Below, one piece after another: positions 21,461-32,235 of a DNA stretch of 64,000 nt. A program made the translations under genes and the position numbers. The stretch is taken from contig JAEMWC010000289.1 of the NCBI GenBank assembly GCA_016490735.1, positions 161,001-225,000 of the forward strand, in the 5' to 3' direction. This DNA comes from Pachyseris speciosa. Lineage: Eukaryota; Cnidaria; Anthozoa; Scleractinia; Pachyseridae. Positions within the stretch are counted from its first letter, which is position 1. Each line of letters opens with the position of its first letter. A model generated the notes under the pieces. It had not been told where the DNA came from. It did no database searches and worked only from the letters and a program-made list of their open reading frames with translations.

Positions 21461-21609
21461 CACGACCGAGCTAGTAAGGGGCATGGTTCTATTCCTGATT
21501 TAATGTTTCAAACTGATTTTCATCGCGGTACGTCTTTGTCAACATGTATGCAAAGCCCTTTCTGACGTCAAATCAGGAATAGACTCACGCCTCTTCTGAC
21601 TCGGTCGTG
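21461..21609. mobile_element. Palindromic MITE (copy 1)
   Basis: Same family as 13,669-13,817: starts CACGACCGAG, ends CTCGGTCGTG, with one TGACGTCA at 21,563-21,570. Confidence 0.7.
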
Positions 21610-22229
21610 TACCAAATGATGGTTTTTTTTTTAAGTACCTTATGTACATTCACGTTCAGTAGGAATAAGTTCATCGATTCCGAGATTCTCATTGTCAGCC
21701 GCAAGGTGGTCAAGAGCCAAAATACCGCCAATCCACTACCCCGCTTTCCAATTCACTGCGCAGCGGAATTAACAAAAATGTTTACGATCCATCGACCGAC
21801 TGGCCGACTGACTGACTGACTGACCGATCGAACAACCGAGAAAATGAATGTTTTTTTCCAACACGCTGCTAAAACGTGTTCAAAGCTTCGCATTCACGAG
21901 TTAAAAAGGATTACGAGACACACAATCAGTGCTTGTTCAATACGCAACTATAGACTAAGTTGAACGTTTACTGACGTCGTACGTTTAGATGAGCACATAA
22001 GTCCAGATGTTATGTAAACTAACATGTTTTTATTAACACCTCCCTGGGAAATTCCGAAACATGATTCCGATTTATTTGTCCATGATTCCTCATGAACTTT
22101 GAGAGACCCAGATGTCTTGATCTGGGCTTGCTTTATGTAATTTTTTATTCGGATGGATACCTCTAATCGCTTGAGAAACTTTGATCGTATTATCAAAAGA
22201 ATAATTTGCAATTTTAAATGGCACCCTAC

Positions 22230-22424
22230 CTTGACATTTTGGTGGAGGATTGTCCCAGAATCCTGGAGGACGGTTACCGCGCGCATTGCACTTGACTGTT
22301 GATGGGCCATTCATTCGATGACCAATAGAACAAGAGAAGTTACACATAGAACCATAGTGATTTCCACAACTGCTCATGCGCAGTGGACCTCCAGGTGTTA
22401 CCGTCAGTGATGTGCAATTGATCA
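22230..22424 (-). CDS. Sushi (CCP) exon, cassette type E (duplication copy 1)
   Basis: A 195-bp phase 1-1 exon with acceptor AG at 22,426-22,425 and donor GTAGGG. The protein matches the other type E modules (INCTSLTVTPGG, CNFSCSIGHRMNG, PPPKCQG). It is intact and identical in protein to 25,854-26,048. Confidence 0.8.
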
Positions 22425-22829
22425 CTGGTGATATAAGACAATCAGACTAGTTTATCTGAATTGAGCAACGTCTTTTACTGATAAATGTAAAAAATGGCGT
22501 TTGTGCTAATGAAAAAAGCACGGCGAACTCACTCTAATACCTTAGCTCTTTTTGGTGAAAATTGGAAGACAAAATATTATTTTCATAACGATTGCCCTAA
22601 TCAAGATTATCATATTATCCCGTATCTGTTTTCTATAGATTAAAAGGGGGATCGTAATTACAAGTCCTCTAGAATCAAATAATAACGAGCCACCTCGCAC
22701 CCAATAACTAAATCCAGGGTTAAAACACGCCATAATTAAGATCAAAATATATCCATAGTTCCAAATGGTCTGCTGAGCAGCAACAAAATTGATAGTCGCA
22801 GAAACAATACAACTTTCTTTAATTTTCCA

Positions 22830-22862
22830 GACATGTTTCGACGGTGCATCCGTCATCATCAG
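22830..22862 (-). ncRNA. Hammerhead-like motif (Penelope-type), copy 1, minus
   Basis: Read on minus: CUGAUGA (22,862-22,856), a 5-bp stem II GACGG/CCGUC with AUGCA loop, GAAAC (22,839-22,835), then AUGUC with a potential 2-bp stem III and GUC cleavage triplet. Stem I is weak in this copy (only a few pairs), so activity is doubtful. The core matches hammerheads known in Penelope-like elements. Confidence 0.55.
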
Positions 22863-22974
22863 TGTACAGTTTTGAAATCGCCGTTGAATTTATAACGCGC
22901 GTGAAATTACAAGCCTATTGATATTAAACTAGTCTTTACTATTTTCAAAATCAAAGATCTTTTTAGTGTGAAAG

Positions 22975-23301
22975 ATGCCATCCCTAGAGGGCTCCGCACA
23001 CACGTGGTGTACAAATTCTCGTGAGCAAGCTGTAATTAACGCTTGTTATGTCGGCGAAACAAGCCGACACTTCTCCACGCGAGTGCGCGAGCACTTACTA
23101 TCGGATGGATCTTCGCACGTTCACAAACATCTGCTGAGTTCAGAGTCTTGTCGAGCATCCTGTTCAACGGATTGTTTCCAGATTCTGGACTATGCAGCAA
23201 CTAAATATCAAGTGAGGCTTAAGGAATCCATGCATATCAAATGGCAGAAACCCACTCTCAATCAGCAGGTGAAACACATAAACCTGACATTCTCCCTGTA
23301 A
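22975..23301 (+). pseudogene. Penelope-like GIY-YIG endonuclease fragment (copy 1)
   Basis: A 108-residue fragment: NACYVGETSRHFSTRVREHL (GIY-YIG core), then HVHKHLL, CFQILDYAATKYQVRLKESM and KPTLNQQ. This is the C-terminal endonuclease of Penelope-like retroelements. The RT upstream of it is absent. It is bracketed by inverted copies of a repeat carrying a hammerhead-like motif (about 22,780-22,920 minus and 23,350-23,490 plus). Confidence 0.85.
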
Positions 23302-23415
23302 GTCGCTCTATGTCTGTTGTTGAAATTATTTAGCACGCAATATTGTAAACGCAATGTAACGAACCTTGTAATTTCACGCGCGTTATAAAATCAACGGCGA
23401 TTTTAAAACTGTACA

Positions 23416-23448
23416 CTGATGATCACGGATGCACCGTCGAAACATGTC
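23416..23448 (+). ncRNA. Hammerhead-like motif (Penelope-type), copy 1, plus
   Basis: CUGAUGA (23,416-23,422), stem II with one base changed (CACGG against CCGUC), GAAAC, AUGUC. It is the mirror partner of the motif at 22,830-22,862. One stem II pair is lost, so it is probably less active. Confidence 0.5.
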
Positions 23449-23786
23449 TGGAAAATTAAAGAAAGTTGTATTGTTTCTACGACTATCAATTTTGTTCAAA
23501 TTACATACTGCAAACTTCCGCTTAGAAGATCTGGACTTATACAATTTCGAAAGGGGTTTTTAGGAGGGCCTATAAACGGAGGGGCTTTCATCCGGGGGGG
23601 ACTTATAATCGGATTTTTTTTGTTTACACAGGTAAATGGGCCTATAACCGGGAGGGCTTTTAAGACGTTTTCCGCCAGAAGTAAGAACTCCTCCAAAAAT
23701 ACATGAAATTAAACTTGTATTTTATCATCAATGAGCCTGGACTTTCCTCATCTATGACCTGAGGATAACATTGTTATATTCCATAC

Positions 23787-24038
23787 CTATTACTTTGACT
23801 GTAAATGTGCAAGTAGCCTTATTTCCTGATTGGTCCATTGCAGTGTATGTTATTACGTGATTTCCCTGACTGAATCTTTGAGGTGATTGGTAGTTTGATG
23901 TCACTTTAGGTATTAATCCTGAGTTGTCAGTAGCAACCGGATTGGTCCAGTTCACCAACGCTGAAAACGTTCCTTTCTCTGCATAGGACAGTAACGCACT
24001 TCTGGGGCATGATGCACCAAATGATGGGCGCTGAGAAT
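23787..24038 (-). CDS. HYR exon, cassette type H2 (duplication copy 1)
   Basis: A 252-bp phase 1-1 exon, acceptor AG at 24,040-24,039, donor GTATGG. The HYR domain has VNWTNPVATDNSG, QGNHVITYTAMDQSGNKA and CTFTVKVIG. It is intact. Confidence 0.85.
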
Positions 24039-24435
24039 CTAAGATAACAAAATGAAGCAGAACTTATTAAGCTCGCAATTACACTGTTTTTTTTTTTTTC
24101 AATTCCTCCCGTGTGGCCCCTGCGCCAAACAGACATTGCATCCCTCGCTGTAGATCTCAGGATAGCCCCGCACGGTCCAAAGAGTAACAATAAATAAACA
24201 GAAACGAATATACTTTAAAGCGCTAAGTAACACATTGTCGAGTAACCATGTATTCGATGTCCCAGCAGGTTTTTAACAATGCCACGACCAACCTTCTCAC
24301 TGACTGACTAGTCAATGAGCGGGTGAACGAACTAATTAATGCATTAATGGTCTGATGGATGATGATCGGACTGTTTCTGATGTTTGTATGGGTTTCGGGG
24401 ACAGCAACATATATATAATTAGGCTTTCTTTTTAC

Positions 24436-24639
24436 CAATGCAGGTCGCATTTCTAATGTCTTCACTCCAAGAGCCATTTTCAAGGCAGGATACTTTTGAC
24501 GGACCTTCCAGTCGGTAATGATTTGTAACATCGCACGTCAAAGAGCAATCTGTATTGTAATCCACACCAGACTGGTTCTTGCACGATGAAGGAAGTACGG
24601 TTCCGTGAGAAGGCGGCTTGATGGGTGGGCATTTAACAA
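24436..24639 (-). CDS. Sushi (CCP) exon, cassette type D (duplication copy 1)
   Basis: A 204-bp phase 1-1 exon, acceptor AG at 24,641-24,640, donor GTAAAA. The sushi module has VKCPPIKPPSHGTV, NQSGVDYNTDC and SWSEDIRNATCIG. It is intact. Confidence 0.85.
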
Positions 24640-25083
24640 CTAAAGAAAACGAAAAAAAAAACTTTAGAAGCCTAGAATATTAACACATTTAATAACTATA
24701 GATACAAAAAATTTAAGGAAAGACTTCGAAGATCTGGGAGTAGGTGGAGAAAGTGTAGGGGTGAGGAGATTGGAGGGGAAAAATAAGGGAAACTATCTAG
24801 CTTAACAACCTAAACATTCATGAGTAAATATTTGTTGTTATCTCTCAGAACCTTAGAGATTTACATCTTTCAGTTTGGTACATTCCCGTATTAAATAAAA
24901 GACGACGAACAACCAAGCTGATTTCACATCCATAATACGACAATTTTAAATTGGTAGACATCCTTCGGATGAAACACATCTATCGTCAGTACAAGCAACA
25001 AAATCCATTAGTGTGTGTGACATAAATACAGAGAACCGAGCAGCTAATTAGTTCGAAACGAATCGACATCTAGCTATCTGTCA

Positions 25084-25232
25084 CACGACCGAGCTAGTAA
25101 GGGGCATGGTTCTATTCCTGATTTAATGTTTCAAACTGATTTTCATCGCGGTACGTCTTTGTCAACATGTATGCAAAGCCCTTTGTGACGTCAAATCAGG
25201 AATAGACTCACGCCTCTTCTGACTCGGTCGTG
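25084..25232. mobile_element. Palindromic MITE (copy 2)
   Basis: Copy of 21,461-21,609 carried along by the tandem duplication, not an independent insertion. Confidence 0.7.
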
Positions 25233-25853
25233 TACCAAATGATGGTTTTTTTTTTTAAGTACCTTATGTACATTCACGTTCAGTAGGAATAAGTTCATCG
25301 ATTCCGAGATTCTCATTGTCAGCCGCAAGGTGATCAAGAGCCAAAATACCGCCCATCCACTACCCCGCTTTCCTATTCACTGCGCAGCGGAATTAACAAA
25401 AATGTTTACGATCCATCGACCGACTGGCCGACTGACTGACTGACTGACCGATCGAACAACCGAGAAAATGAATGTTTTTTTCCAACACGCTGCTAAAACG
25501 TGTTCAAAGCTTCGCATTCACGAGTTAAAAAGGATTACGAGACACACAATCAGTGCTTGTTCAATACGCAACTATAGACTAAGTTGAACGTTTACTGACG
25601 TCGTACGTTTAGATGAGCACATAAGTCCAGATGTTATGTAAACTAACATGTTTTTATTAACACTTCCCTGGGAAATTCCGAAACATGATTCCGATTTATT
25701 TGTCCATGATTCCTCATGAACTTTGAGAGACCCAGATGTCTTGATCTGGGCTTGCTTTATGTAATTTTTTATTCGGATGGATACCTCTAATCGCTTGAGA
25801 AACTTTGATCGTATTATCAAAAGAATAATTTGCAATTTTAAATGGCACCCTAC

Positions 25854-26048
25854 CTTGACATTTTGGTGGAGGATTGTCCCAGAATCCTGGAGGACGGTTA
25901 CCGCGCGCATTGCACTTGACTGTTGATGGGCCATTCATTCGATGACCAATAGAACAAGAGAAGTTACACATAGAACCATAGTGATTTCCACAACTGCTCA
26001 TGCGCAGTGGACCTCCAGGTGTTACCGTCAGTGATGTGCAATTGATCA
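25854..26048 (-). CDS. Sushi (CCP) exon, cassette type E (duplication copy 2)
   Basis: A 195-bp phase 1-1 exon with donor GTAGGG and acceptor AG at 26,050-26,049. Same protein as 22,230-22,424. It is intact. Confidence 0.8.
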
Positions 26049-26454
26049 CTGGTGATATAAGACAATCAGGCTAGTTTATCTGAATTGAGCAACGTCTTTT
26101 ACTGATAAATGTAAAAAATGGCGTTTGTGCTAATGAAAAAAGCACGGCGAACTCACTCCTAATACCTTAGCTCTTTTTGGTGAAAATTGGAAGACAAAAT
26201 ATTATTTTCATAACGATTGCCCTAATCAAGATTATCATATTATCCCGTATCTGTTTTCTATAGATTAAAAGGGGGATCGTAATTACAAGTCCTCTAGAAT
26301 CAAATAATAACGAGCCACCTCGCACCCAATAACTAAATCCAGGGTTAAAACACGCCATAATTAAGATCAAAATATATCCATAGTTCCAAATGGTCTGCTG
26401 AGCAGCAACAAAATTGATAGTCGCAGAAACAATACAACTTTCTTTAATTTTCCA

Positions 26455-26487
26455 GACATGTTTCGACGGTGCATCCGTCATCATCAG
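26455..26487 (-). ncRNA. Hammerhead-like motif, copy 2, minus
   Basis: Same sequence as 22,830-22,862, duplicated with the segment. Confidence 0.55.
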
Positions 26488-26599
26488 TGTACAGTTTTGA
26501 AATCGCCGTTGAATTTATAACGCGCGTGAAATTACAAGCCTATTGATATTAAACTAGTCTTTACTATTTTCAAAATCAAAGATCTTTTTAGTGTGAAAG

Positions 26600-26926
26600 A
26601 TGCCATCCCTAAAGGGCTCCGCACACACGTGGTGTACAAATTCTCGTGAGCAAGCTGTAATTAACGCTTGTTATGTCGGCGAAACAAGCCGACACTTCTC
26701 CACGCGAGTGCGCGAGCACTTACTATCGGATGGATCTTCGCACGTTCACAAACATCTGCTGAGTTCAGAGTCTTGTCGAGCATCCTGTTCAACGGATTGT
26801 TTCCAGATTCTGGACTATGCAGCAACTAAATATCAAGTGAGGCTTAAGGAATCCATGCATATCAAATGGCAGAAACCCACTCTCAATCAGCAGGTGAAAC
26901 ACATAAACCTGACACTCTCCCTGTAA
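26600..26926 (+). pseudogene. Penelope-like GIY-YIG endonuclease fragment (copy 2)
   Basis: Copy of 22,975-23,301 with two residue differences (Glu to Lys near the start, Phe to Leu near the end). No RT domain is attached. Confidence 0.85.
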
Positions 26927-27040
26927 GTCGCTCTATGTCTGTTGTTGAAATTATTTAGCACGCAATATTGTAAACGCAATGTAACGAACCTTGTAATTTC
27001 ACGCGCGTTATAAAATCAACGGCGATTTCAAAACTGTACA

Positions 27041-27073
27041 CTGATGATGACGGATGCACCGTCGAAACATGTC
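27041..27073 (+). ncRNA. Hammerhead-like motif, copy 2, plus
   Basis: CUGAUGA, intact GACGG/CCGUC stem II, GAAAC, AUGUC. Unlike the copy 1 equivalent at 23,416, stem II is fully paired here. Confidence 0.55.
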
Positions 27074-27411
27074 TGGAAAATTAAAGAAAGTTGTATTGTT
27101 TCTACGACTATCAATTTTGTTCAAATTACATACTGCAAACTTCCGCTTAGAAGATCTGGACTTATACAATTTCGAAAGGGGTTTTTAGGAGGGCCTATAA
27201 ACGGAGGGGCTTTCATCCGGGGGGGACTTATAATCGGATTTTTTTTGTTTACACAGGTAAATGGGCCTATAACCGGGAGGGCTTTTAAGACGTTTTCCGC
27301 CAGAAGTAAGAACTCCTCCAAAAATACATGAAATTAAACTTGTATTTTATCATCAATGAGCCTGGACTTTCCTCATCTATGACCTGAGGATAACATTGTT
27401 ATATTCCATAC

Positions 27412-27663
27412 CTATTACTTTGACTGTAAATGTGCAAGTAGCCTTATTTCCTGATTGGTCCATTGCAGTGTATGTTATTACGTGATTTCCCTGACTGAAT
27501 CTTTGAGGTGATTGGTAGTTTGAAGTCACTTTAGGTATTAATCCTGAGTTGTCAGTAGCAACCGGATTGGTCCAGTTCACCAACGCTGAAAACGTTCCTT
27601 TCTCTGCATAGGACAGTAACGCACTTCTGGGGCATGATGCACCAAATGATGGGCGCTGAGAAT
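27412..27663 (-). CDS. HYR exon, cassette type H2 (duplication copy 2)
   Basis: A 252-bp phase 1-1 exon, acceptor AG at 27,665-27,664, donor GTATGG. The HYR protein is the same as 23,787-24,038 apart from a coding-neutral or minor substitution. It is intact. Confidence 0.85.
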
Positions 27664-28062
27664 CTAAGATAACAAAATGAAGCAGAACTTATTAAGTTCG
27701 CAATTACACTGTTTTTTTTTTTTTTTCAATTCCTCCCGTGTGGCCCCTGCGCCAAACAGACATTGCATCCCTCGCTGTAGATCTCAGGATAGCCCCGCAC
27801 GGTCCAAAGAGTAACAATAAATAAACAGAAACGAATATACTTTAAAGCGCTAAGTAACACATTGTCGAGTAACCATGTATTCGATGTCCCAGCAGGTTTT
27901 TAACAATGCCACGACCAACCTTCTCACTGACTGACTAGTCAATGAGCGGGTGAACGAACTAATTAATGCATTAATGGTCTGATGGATGATGATCGGACTG
28001 TTTCTGATGTTTGTATGGGTTTCGGGGACAGCAACATATATATAATTAGGCTTTCTTTTTAC

Positions 28063-28266
28063 CAATGCAGGTCGCATTTCTAATGTCTTCACTCCAAGAG
28101 CCATTTTCAAGGCAGGATACTTTTGACGGACCTTCCAGTCGGTAATGATTTGTAACATTGCACGTCAAAGAGCAATCTGTATTGTAATCCACACCAGACT
28201 GGTTCTTGCACGATGAAGGAAGTACGGTTCCGTGAGAAGGCGGCTTGATGGGTGGGCATTTAACAA
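28063..28266 (-). CDS. Sushi (CCP) exon, cassette type D (duplication copy 2)
   Basis: A 204-bp phase 1-1 exon, acceptor AG at 28,268-28,267, donor GTAAAA. Matches 24,436-24,639. It is intact. Confidence 0.85.
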
Positions 28267-28677
28267 CTAAAGAAAACGAAAAAAAAAACTTTAGAAGCCT
28301 AGAATATTAACACATTTAATAACTATAGATACAAAAAATTTAAGGAAAGACTTCGAAGATCTGGGAGTAGGTGGAGAAAGTGTAGGGGTGAGGAGATTGG
28401 AGGGGAAAAATAAGGGAAACTATCTAGCTTAACAACCTAAACATTCATGAGTAAATATTTGTTGTTATCTCTCAGAACCTTAGAGATTTACATCTTTCAG
28501 TTTGGTACATTCCCGTATTAAATAAAAGACGACGAACAACCAAGCTGATTTCACATCCATAATACGACAATTTTAAATTGGTAGACATCCTTCGGATGAA
28601 ACACATCTATCGTCAGTACAAGCAACAAAATCCATTAGTGTGTGTGACATAAATACAGAGAACCGAGCAGCTAATTA

Positions 28678-28979
28678 GAAATACCTCATCTCTAACAACA
28701 ACGTTTAGGTCTAGAATTAGAAAAAGAAACACAGCGGATCTGGTTGATGATTCTAAATGTCAGAATTACTATCTATGCCACTCTTAATGTATTCTTACTG
28801 CTAGTATTCTTGTATATAGCTATACATTCTTATTGTACATTTTTATAGAGTTAATTTTACTACTATATTTTTGTATTAAGTATTTTTGTTGTTTGTTTTT
28901 GTTGTGTCCGCAATTAGCTGTAACCTAAATATCTTGACACGTAAATAATGTTTATTATTATTATCATTATTATTATTAT
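28678..28979 (+). mobile_element. 3' end of a CR1/L2-like LINE, (ATT)n tail
   Basis: About 300 bp of non-coding 3' sequence (GCAATTAGCTGTAACCT, then TTGACACGTAAATAATG) ends in an ATT run. It is flanked by TAATTA at 28,672-28,677 and 28,980-28,985. The paralogous intron near 34,855-34,865 reads straight through (CTAATTACAATG) and shows the empty site. Confidence 0.7.
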
Positions 28980-29131
28980 TAATTACAATGGTACATTAAA
29001 TCTAAAAATATAACTAATTACAACTTGACAGAATATGCAGATGCAACTCGAAACAACATTTTTCTCATGTTGCCATTGTGATTGTAATATTGTCACCATC
29101 CTTACCGCATATAACTCTTGTTTTTGTTGTT

Positions 29132-29677
29132 TTAATCTTGGGAAGGGATTTTTGCTCGGACTAGAAAGTCTCTGAATGATTTGTCCTTCCGATAAGCGAC
29201 AATAGGGGTGTTAGAAAATATTTGAGTGAGTTTAGGGTAGTCTGAAATGGGGTGCCAGTGTTTCATAAGAATCTTTTTAAGATTCGGTGAAGCCGGGTAG
29301 TATGTAGTAACTAGTGGCAAAATTTCGTTTGATGTCTTAGTTTTCGTTTGTAAAGCCTCTTTCCTTGATGAGAAATTAACTTCAGCCATTATCGTTGTTA
29401 TGATCCCTAGAGGATAGCCTCGGTCGAGTAATCGGGATTGAAAATCCCGTTTGAATGACTCGAAATTTTCTTTGACTGAGTTTGTTCTCAGAAGACGCAA
29501 TGTCTCTCCTTTAGTAAATCGCTTCTTAACACTGAGAGGGTGACATGAGGAGAAATGCGTATATTGGAAAGTTTCTGTAGGCTGAAAATGTGTTTTGGAG
29601 ATCAAGTAGATTGCCGTTAACGAAACGTGATCCTTTGAAACTTCAGTGTGGAGGAAAACAATTCGTTCAGGCGACAT
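29132..29677 (-). pseudogene. Penelope-like RT C-terminal region
   Basis: A 181-residue frame after the RT active site: FLHTEVSKDH, then YLISKTHFQPTETFQYTHFS, CHPLSVKK, LLRTNSVKENFESF, SRLLDRGYP, and a terminal KHWHPI...FRDFLVRAKIPS. These blocks are characteristic of Penelope-like RTs upstream of their endonuclease. The frame ends at 29,132, before any GIY-YIG domain. Confidence 0.8.
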
Positions 29678-30865
29678 TTCTCAAGTATACTTGATTGTTG
29701 AGTGGAAGTTATTTGCGAATTCGACAAAATTGTTGATTTCGTTTTCGCTTATGGTCCACACTGAAAAAATGTCGTCTATGAAACGTTTCCAGAAGACACT
29801 ATAACTCTTGCAGCTCTTGTTTTATTTTCGCGTTTAGAAAATACATTCGTGAGAGTTGTAAGTTCATTTAGTTTCGCTTTGATAGAACAGAGTCCGTTAC
29901 TACGCGGCCTGGTTTGTCTGGCACCGGATTTCAGACATTTCGCGCGTCTGGTTTCCAAGGAAGCGATTCTATTCCTCAGCTGACTGAAACCCTCTGCAGC
30001 CCTGGGACGCCTGGGGGCTGGTGGTGGCTGGGAGGATGGTATGTCTTCCTCTTCCTCTGAGTCTGGTCTTGTCCGCTTGGCTGGGGACTGGATGGGAGAG
30101 ATTGGCGGTGGTGCCTGGCTGTCTCTCATTTCTGCTCCTTTCGGAAATCTGAGTGGTTTCCTTCGCCAGTTGCCTTTGGTGCTAAGGTGAGCGTGAGCCG
30201 GTTTGTGGCCTGATGATAGCAGAATTGCTGTTTACATAGCTCAGTTTGCGCGTCCTGTTAATTAGTTTGCCAATGAGAAGCTAGAGATTTCGATCCGTTA
30301 CGCATCAATTAGTGAACGTTTATTGTTTTAGAAAACAATAGAGTGTGAGTCGTATGCAAATTCGGATCGTGTTGTAAATGCTTCTGTGGCTCGAAAAAAG
30401 CTCGCAAGTGCAGGTATTCTAACCCTAAGTCGCAATATGGATTGAAAAACAAAATAACTGACTAAGTGAGCTAATCGAATAAAAGGGAGCCTACTTCATA
30501 CGGTGGCGGCGTAATTTTTGCAAAGCAAATGATTGTAATATTGTCTAGTTTCGAATTGTGGGAGAACAAGAGAACCAAGTCGAGGTTCAGGGGAATAATT
30601 TTTCATTTTCCTTTGTTTTTGACAAAAGAAAATGCAAATTATTATCGAACAACCGAGAAAATGAATTTTTTCCTAACACACTGCTAAAACGTGTTCATAA
30701 CTTCACATTCACGAGTTCAAAAGGAGACACACGATCACGAGACACACAATCAGTGGTTGTTCAACACCAAGTTGAACATTCATTGACTTCATACGTTTAG
30801 AAGAGCACATAAGTCCAGCTGTTATGTAAACTAACGTGTTTACACTTCCCTGGGATTTACAGCGG
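29564..30865. repeat. 1.30-kb duplicated segment, copy 1
   Basis: Matches 32,236-33,537 at a constant offset of 2,672 bp with essentially no differences. It contains the Penelope N-terminal region, cassette intron sequence (30,640-30,858), and the first 7 bases (ACAGCGG) of the TIR transposon that follows. Confidence 0.9.
29776..30129 (-). pseudogene. Penelope-like N-terminal region (copy 1)
   Basis: The frame starts with Pro/Ser-rich and acidic low-complexity residues (PAKRTRPDSEEEED), then a Lys/Arg-rich helix. It reads past the internal deletion into another frame of the RT motif. It may be the N-terminal extension of the same element. The same ORF recurs at 32,448-32,801. Confidence 0.6.
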
Positions 30866-31773
30866 TTGCCAGTCACAAGCGCCCTCCAACGATTTTTTCC
30901 TTATTCGAAAACTAAGTTTTGGTGGACGTCAATCAAATGTATCCATGACAATAACGAACGCAGAGCGAGCGGAGTTTCCAGAACCACTGTTCCAATGTCT
31001 ATTCCTAGAGTATCTGAGTTGCTCTTTCATCTTTACGTGATTCGTCAATAAACACAAACTGTCGTGGTTGAAACTCAGAAGTAAATCGTTTCAACACTGC
31101 GCCTTTTCGTTCGTCTCGCTCATGGGCAATGTTTTTGTTGCAAATTCAAAATCAGTGTACGACCACAACAACGTGAGAACTAAATCATAACCTTTATTAC
31201 AGAATGAACTACAAACATTGACTGCTAATCTCTTGTGGCGTTCAGTACCTTTTTACTGTCAATCCCGTTTGCCGTGTAGTTCTTGTGGAGGTTTGCATTG
31301 CATACCACTTCGCCTGTTTGGTATTCCAACCACGCTTGCAACTCGTCAAGATTTCTCTAGATTATCTTATAGTATGACAAGAATTTCTGCAGCTAATATA
31401 ATCAGCATCCATAAAAAGCTGATGAAAAATCAATCTCCACGCAACGCGGCTCATTTCAGAGGCTAACTTTTTCTGCTACCTGATATCTTTCATTTCTTTG
31501 ACTTTCTCTTTGGCGGATCGCTTACGGCTCCAGCTGCTTTTCGTACTTTGAAACGCCGTCTTCTTCACAAACGTTTTCCTTACAAAAATTGTTTCTGCTA
31601 TGTGATTCAAATACAGACCTGACGTTGTTTCCACATAATGACCCTCAATCTCAACGAAATTGGAAATGACTTTGTCATATAATAACTGAGCGATTATACC
31701 TGATCAAACCTTAGTTTTCGAAAATGGGAAAAAAAATCGTTCGAGAGCGCGTGACTGGTTACCGCTGTAAAAA
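30859..31773. mobile_element. TIR DNA transposon, non-autonomous, about 915 bp
   Basis: The ends are inverted repeats of about 60 bp with mismatches: ACAGCGGT.GCCAGTCAC at 30,859 against its complement ending CCGCTGT at 31,773, with inner blocks CGATTTTTTCC and TTCGAAAACTAAG. The interior has no transposase-like frame. Short frames encode nothing recognisable. Superfamily not determined. Confidence 0.7.
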
Positions 31774-31839
31774 GGATCGGCAAAAGATATTCTGAAACAT
31801 GATTCCGATTTATTAGTCCATGATTCCATCACGAACCGG

Positions 31840-31857
31840 TCCCCCCCCCCCCCCGGG
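31840..31857. repeat. C homopolymer, about 15 nt
   Basis: A run of C followed by GGGG in decayed cassette intron sequence. Copy number is likely unstable or misassembled. Confidence 0.7.
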
Positions 31858-31997
31858 GTGTATTGATCTGGGCTTTCCTTTGATGTATTACCAAAGGAAT
31901 TTTTATTTGGATGGAAAATAGCCTCTTCGCTTGAGAGAAAACATAGATTCTTTTAACAGCTTTGATCGTATTACCAAAGTTGTAATTTTATAGATGA

Positions 31998-32165
31998 CCC
32001 TAGACATGTTGAGGCTTGTCCCAGAATCCTGGAGGTCGGTTACCGCGCGATTGCAACTGTTGATGAGCCATTCATTCGATGAAATAGACAAGAGAAGTTT
32101 ATCTTTGAGCCATACTGATTTGTCTGCGCAGAAGGTGTTACGTCAATGTGCAATTGATCACTTGG
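31998..32165 (-). pseudogene. Decayed sushi exon, cassette type E
   Basis: Recognisable pieces of the type E exon (matching the GATCACTGG, ATTCGATGA, CCAGAATCCTGGAGG and GGTTACCGCGCG parts of its paralogues) are separated by many small deletions. Splice sites are lost and no frame is maintained. It belongs to the 39.2-32.0 kb cassette. Confidence 0.75.
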
Positions 32166-32235
32166 ATAGGTAAACAATCAGACTAGTCTTTTCATAACGA
32201 TTGCCCTAATCAAGATTATCATATTATCCCGTATC

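Larger units (their letters stand above)
21428..28675. repeat. 3.62-kb tandem segmental duplication (two copies)
   Basis: Copy 1 is 21,428-25,050 and copy 2 is 25,051-28,675. The offset is 3,623 bp at the left, rising to 3,625 by small indels. Only scattered substitutions are seen, so the duplication is recent. Each copy holds a palindromic MITE, a GIY-YIG fragment with flanking inverted hammerhead-like motifs, and exons E, H2 and D of the mosaic gene. The junction reads AGCTAATTAGTTCGAAACG with only 1-2 nt shared. Confidence 0.95.
29095..30530 (-). mobile_element. Penelope-like element, internally deleted
   Basis: The 15-bp direct repeat GATTGTAATATTGTC flanks it (29,080-29,094 and 30,531-30,545). 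The minus strand encodes a Pro-rich N-terminus (30,129 down), which runs directly into the last part of the RT: RFIDDIFSVW (catalytic Asp pair) followed by the post-RT region. Most of the RT is missing, and a TGA follows the RT motif near 29,682. No GIY-YIG domain is attached here. The 29,564-30,530 part is present again at 32,236-33,202. Confidence 0.8.

Noticed and set aside
23496..23696. 66-codon minus frame rich in Pro/Lys (also at 27,121-27,321)
   Set aside because: Short, within repeat-like GGAGGG-rich sequence next to the Penelope fragment, duplicated with it, no motif.
30558..30800. 80-codon plus frame (also at 33,230-33,472)
   Set aside because: Covers the Penelope flank and cassette intron sequence; identical only because of the segment duplication.
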